64,000 nt of DNA from Tamlana carrageenivorans (GTDB lineage: Bacteria > Bacteroidota > Bacteroidia > Flavobacteriales > Flavobacteriaceae), in the NCBI RefSeq assembly GCF_002893765.1, contig NZ_CP025938.1:930001-994000 (forward strand), given 5' to 3'. A program made the position numbers and the translations under genes. This document shows positions 61,069 through 64,000 of this stretch, piece by piece. Every line of letters starts with the position of its first letter. The first letter of the stretch is position 1. The notes under the pieces are model-generated. The model saw nothing but the letters and a program-made list of their open reading frames with translations. It did not search any database and was not told the origin of the DNA.

Positions 61069-62319
61069 ATGCGCATCTATAAATTTGGCGGTGCCTCGGT
61101 TAAAGATGCTCATGGGGTGAAAAATGTCGCTTCAGTTTTACAGAAAACAGGCTACGACCATACACTTATTGTTATTTCGGCTATGGGAAAAACAACCAAT
61201 GCCCTAGAAGTGGTGATCAAAAATTACTTTGAAAACAAAAGTGAGTTACAAAGCTCTATTCAAGATATTAGAAAATATCATAATGCCATTCTACTCGATT
61301 TATTTGATAATGAGAATCACCCTGTTTTTCAAAAAATAAACCAGTTTTTCGAAGAGCTTAATATCTTTTTTAAAATAAACAAATCGCCAGATTACAGTTA
61401 TGTTTACGACCAAGTAATTGGTTATGGCGAACTAGTTTCAACAAGTATTGTTAGCGCTTATTTAAATAGTATAAATATCAAAAATAACTGGATTGATGTT
61501 CGCGAACAGATTAAAACCGATAGTTATTTTAGACGTGCCAATGTCGATTGGGATAGCACCCAGCGCCTTATAAATCAGAATTACGACGCTAACACATTAA
61601 ACATTACCCAAGGTTTTTTAGCTAGTGATTCGCACAATTTCACCACCACCTTAGGACGCGAAGGCAGCGATTACACAGCGGCGATTTACGCCTACTGTTT
61701 AAATGCCGAAAGCGTTACCATTTGGAAAGATGTGCCTGGGGTTTTAAATGCCGATCCGCGTTACTTTGAAAATGCCAAATTACTGAACAAAATATCATAT
61801 CGTGAAGCTATAGAACTGGCCTTTTACGGCGCTTCAGTAATTCACCCTAAAACCTTACAACCGCTACAACGCAAGGAAATTCCTTTATTTGTAAAATCGT
61901 TTCTAAATCCAGAAGCCCCCGGAACACAAATAGGAAAAAACGAGGATTTAGAACCTAAAATCCCTTGTTTTATCGTTAAAAAAAATCAAGCACTTATCGC
62001 TTTATCGTCTTTAGATTTTTCCTATATCGTTGAAGAAAACATCAGTGAGATTTTTAGTTTACTAGCCACCTACAAAATGAAGGTTAATGTCATTCAGAAT
62101 TCTGCCATTAGCTTTTCCGTGTGTATTGACAACATTTATGACAATCTTGAAAAACTTTTACATCACTTAAAAGCAAAATTTAAAGTAACTTGCCATGAAA
62201 ATGTTTCCCTATACACGATAAGGCACTATAACGAGGCTTCCATTCATCAAATTGAAGCCAGTAAAACCGTGTTATTAAAACAATTAACCCAAGAAACAAC
62301 CCAAGTAGTAACTAAATAA
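61069..62319 (+). CDS. Aspartate kinase (monofunctional)
   Basis: 416 residues. Phosphorylates aspartate at the entry to lysine, threonine and methionine synthesis. N-terminal kinase motif KFGGASVKDAHG, STTLGREGSDYTAAIYAY-like ATP site (TTLGREGSDY), WKDVPGVLNADPR; C-terminal ACT-like regulatory region (about 300-416). No homoserine dehydrogenase domain fused. It follows the GNAT gene by one base and precedes olsF by 22 bases, so co-transcribed. Confidence 0.93.
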   Translation: MRIYKFGGASVKDAHGVKNVASVLQKTGYDHTLIVISAMGKTTNALEVVIKNYFENKSELQSSIQDIRKYHNAILLDLFDNENHPVFQKINQFFEELNIFFKINKSPDYSYVYDQVIGYGELVSTSIVSAYLNSINIKNNWIDVREQIKTDSYFRRANVDWDSTQRLINQNYDANTLNITQGFLASDSHNFTTTLGREGSDYTAAIYAYCLNAESVTIWKDVPGVLNADPRYFENAKLLNKISYREAIELAFYGASVIHPKTLQPLQRKEIPLFVKSFLNPEAPGTQIGKNEDLEPKIPCFIVKKNQALIALSSLDFSYIVEENISEIFSLLATYKMKVNVIQNSAISFSVCIDNIYDNLEKLLHHLKAKFKVTCHENVSLYTIRHYNEASIHQIEASKTVLLKQLTQETTQVVTK

Positions 62320-62341
62320 ACAATTTAGTACCTTTACAGCT

Positions 62342-64000
62342 ATGAGTAAACCGCAAGATTTAGGACTCGTTTCCGCTAAAGAAGTTGCAAAAGCCATCCA
62401 GTTAGATAAATATGGTTTTCTGGGTACTTTTACGGGGTGGATTTTAATGAAAGTTTTAAAAATATCTACGCTCAATAAAATTTATAAGCGTAATAAACAC
62501 CTGAGTGACTTACCTTTTCTAGATGGTATTTTAGAAGACTTTCAAATTAAATTCGAGATTCCTGAAGAAGATTTAAAGCGTTTACCTAAAGATGGCGCAT
62601 ACATTACCATTTCCAACCATCCGCTTGGAGGTATCGATGGTATTTTGTTACTTAAACTCATGCTAGAACAGCGTAGTGATTTTAAAATTATAGCCAATTT
62701 TTTACTGCATCGTATTGAGCCTATGAAGCCCTTTATCATGCCTGTAAATCCTTTCGAAGACCGAAAAGATGTTAAATCGAGTGTAGCTGGGTTTAAAAAC
62801 GCCATTTTACATATTAGATCGGGTCACCCTTTAGGTATTTTCCCTGCCGGGGAAGTTTCTACATACCACGATGGGAAATTGGTGGTAGATCGACCTTGGG
62901 AAGAGACAGCCATGAAGCTTATTCAAAAAGCTAGAGTGCCTGTAGTACCTATATATTTTCATGCCAAAAACAGTCCGCTTTTTTATAAACTTTCTAAAAT
63001 TAGCGACACCTTTAGAACGGCAAAATTACCGTCCGAACTACTCACTCAGAAAAAACGCGTTATAAAGGTTAGAATAGGAAAACCTATTTCTGTCGACGAC
63101 CAAAAGGAATACCCATCTTTACAAGATTTTAGTGATTTCTTAAGACGAAAAACATATTTGCTTTCCAATTCATTTGAAGAAGCATCAAAGTTAACCAGCA
63201 ACATCACCTCCAATTTTAAAACAGCCAAACCACCAAAAAAAATCGTGACACCGGTGGACCGACTCTTAATGTTAGAAGAGCTTAAAACTGTTAGGGAAGA
63301 CGGCTCCCGACTTCTTGAAAGTAAAAATTACGAGGTATTCTTAGCCGAACCTCAAAAAATACCTAACATCCTTAGGGAAATAGGCCGCCTTAGAGAAATT
63401 ACCTTTAGAGAAATTGGAGAAGGCACCAATGAAGCCATTGATTTAGATCCCTTCGACAACTATTACCACCATATGTTCCTTTGGGATAATGAAAAAGATG
63501 TTTTAGCTGGAGCTTACCGCATGGGCCTTGGCTCCCAAATATTCAAAACCTATGGTATCGATGGTTTTTATTTGCAAGACCTTTTTAGGTTTGAACCCGA
63601 ACTGTATAAAATGATGAGCGAATCTATTGAAATGGGTCGTGCTTTCATCATTAAAGCATACCAACAAAAACCTATGCCTTTATTCCTGCTTTGGAAAGGC
63701 ATTGTACATACCACATTACGTTTTCCAGAACACAATTACCTTATTGGCGGGGTGAGTATTAGTAATCAGTTTTCAAATTTCTCAAAATCATTGATGATTG
63801 AATTTATGAAATCGCATTACTACGACCCTTATATCGCCCAATACGTGCGTCCGAAAAAAGAATTTAAGGTAAAACTTAAGGACGCCGATAAAGATTTTGT
63901 TTTTGATGAAACCGAAGCCGATTTAAATAAATTTGATCGTTTTATTGATGAAATCGAACCTGGAGCTTTAAGACTTCCTGTTTTACTAAAAAAATACATC
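62342..64000 (+). CDS. olsF: Bifunctional ornithine-lipid acyltransferase OlsF-like, partial
   Basis: Open from an ATG at 62342 to the window edge (553 codons, incomplete C-terminus). N-terminal PlsC-type lysophospholipid acyltransferase with HPLGGID (His93, Asp98) and FPAGEVSTYHDGKL; C-terminal region (from about residue 310) is a GNAT-like hemolysin/OlsB domain (FREIGEGTNEAIDLDPFDNYYHHMFLWDNEKDVLAGAYRMG). This order, O-acyltransferase then N-acyltransferase, matches OlsF, which in Flavobacterium johnsoniae and Serratia makes ornithine lipids by itself (established). Function in lysine/glycine-type aminolipids is equally possible. The window cuts it before the stop. Confidence 0.88.
   Translation, partial: MSKPQDLGLVSAKEVAKAIQLDKYGFLGTFTGWILMKVLKISTLNKIYKRNKHLSDLPFLDGILEDFQIKFEIPEEDLKRLPKDGAYITISNHPLGGIDGILLLKLMLEQRSDFKIIANFLLHRIEPMKPFIMPVNPFEDRKDVKSSVAGFKNAILHIRSGHPLGIFPAGEVSTYHDGKLVVDRPWEETAMKLIQKARVPVVPIYFHAKNSPLFYKLSKISDTFRTAKLPSELLTQKKRVIKVRIGKPISVDDQKEYPSLQDFSDFLRRKTYLLSNSFEEASKLTSNITSNFKTAKPPKKIVTPVDRLLMLEELKTVREDGSRLLESKNYEVFLAEPQKIPNILREIGRLREITFREIGEGTNEAIDLDPFDNYYHHMFLWDNEKDVLAGAYRMGLGSQIFKTYGIDGFYLQDLFRFEPELYKMMSESIEMGRAFIIKAYQQKPMPLFLLWKGIVHTTLRFPEHNYLIGGVSISNQFSNFSKSLMIEFMKSHYYDPYIAQYVRPKKEFKVKLKDADKDFVFDETEADLNKFDRFIDEIEPGALRLPVLLKKYI

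Noticed and set aside
1..64000. CRISPR arrays, tRNA and rRNA genes
   Set aside because: No spaced direct-repeat array or tRNA-like cloverleaf was found in the intergenic regions that I inspected.

Overview
The window looks like a chromosomal segment of a marine flavobacterium (Bacteroidota, Flavobacteriaceae); I cannot fix the genus. Supporting signs are the low GC content, TAnnTTTG-type -7 promoter elements, DUF4270 and OprP-like outer-membrane proteins, a SusC-like TonB receptor, a class I ribonucleotide reductase whose ATP-cone sits on NrdB, an OlsF-type ornithine-lipid acyltransferase, and a PL7 alginate lyase. No tRNA, rRNA or CRISPR array was seen.

Layout. 1-1892 (minus): panC-panD and a flippase-like membrane protein that runs off the left edge. 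2080-6606 (plus): a one-domain glycogen-synthase-like protein, a DUF4270 lipoprotein and glmS. 6811-11113: a TonB receptor paired with an SGNH-hydrolase lipoprotein. 11332-15628: a small exported protein, then a phosphate block (OprP-like porin and a frameshifted PiT/PhoU-like transporter) behind 11-bp-periodic TAACATT repeats that look like a Pho box. 15792-22869: ppnP, an OmpA lipoprotein, nrdB-nrdA, a DUF3109 protein, MarC, and a small membrane protein with a flavoprotein. 22963-28824: an S41 protease with dCMP deaminase, HupE/UreJ, SDR-type threonine dehydrogenase, a lipoprotein, a CBS-domain protein and a zinc-ribbon operon.

28858-35947 is the accessory part. An IS21-family element lies next to a duplicated locus encoding a lipoprotein with an HEGIH metallopeptidase-like C-terminal tip and a small exported partner. 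The second copy is a decayed cassette that shares a nearly identical 665-bp stem but has a diverged tip and its own partner gene, an arrangement reminiscent of polymorphic toxin/immunity loci. The region is bracketed by two copies of one strong promoter block. This is the best candidate for an undescribed system.

36119-64000: a short SSB, nadA-nadB, a small exported Cys protein, a Cys-rich 602-residue protein of unknown function, and ppc. A nitrogen-assimilation block follows (porin-amt-glnK-amt on minus, divergent from gltB-gltD on plus). Then come a lone modular PL7 alginate lyase, an IS4-like element, fbp, a GNAT-aspartokinase-olsF operon and the right edge. The central functions are linked: ppc, gltBD, amt/glnK, nadAB, panCD and aspartokinase all feed or draw on C4 and nitrogen metabolism.
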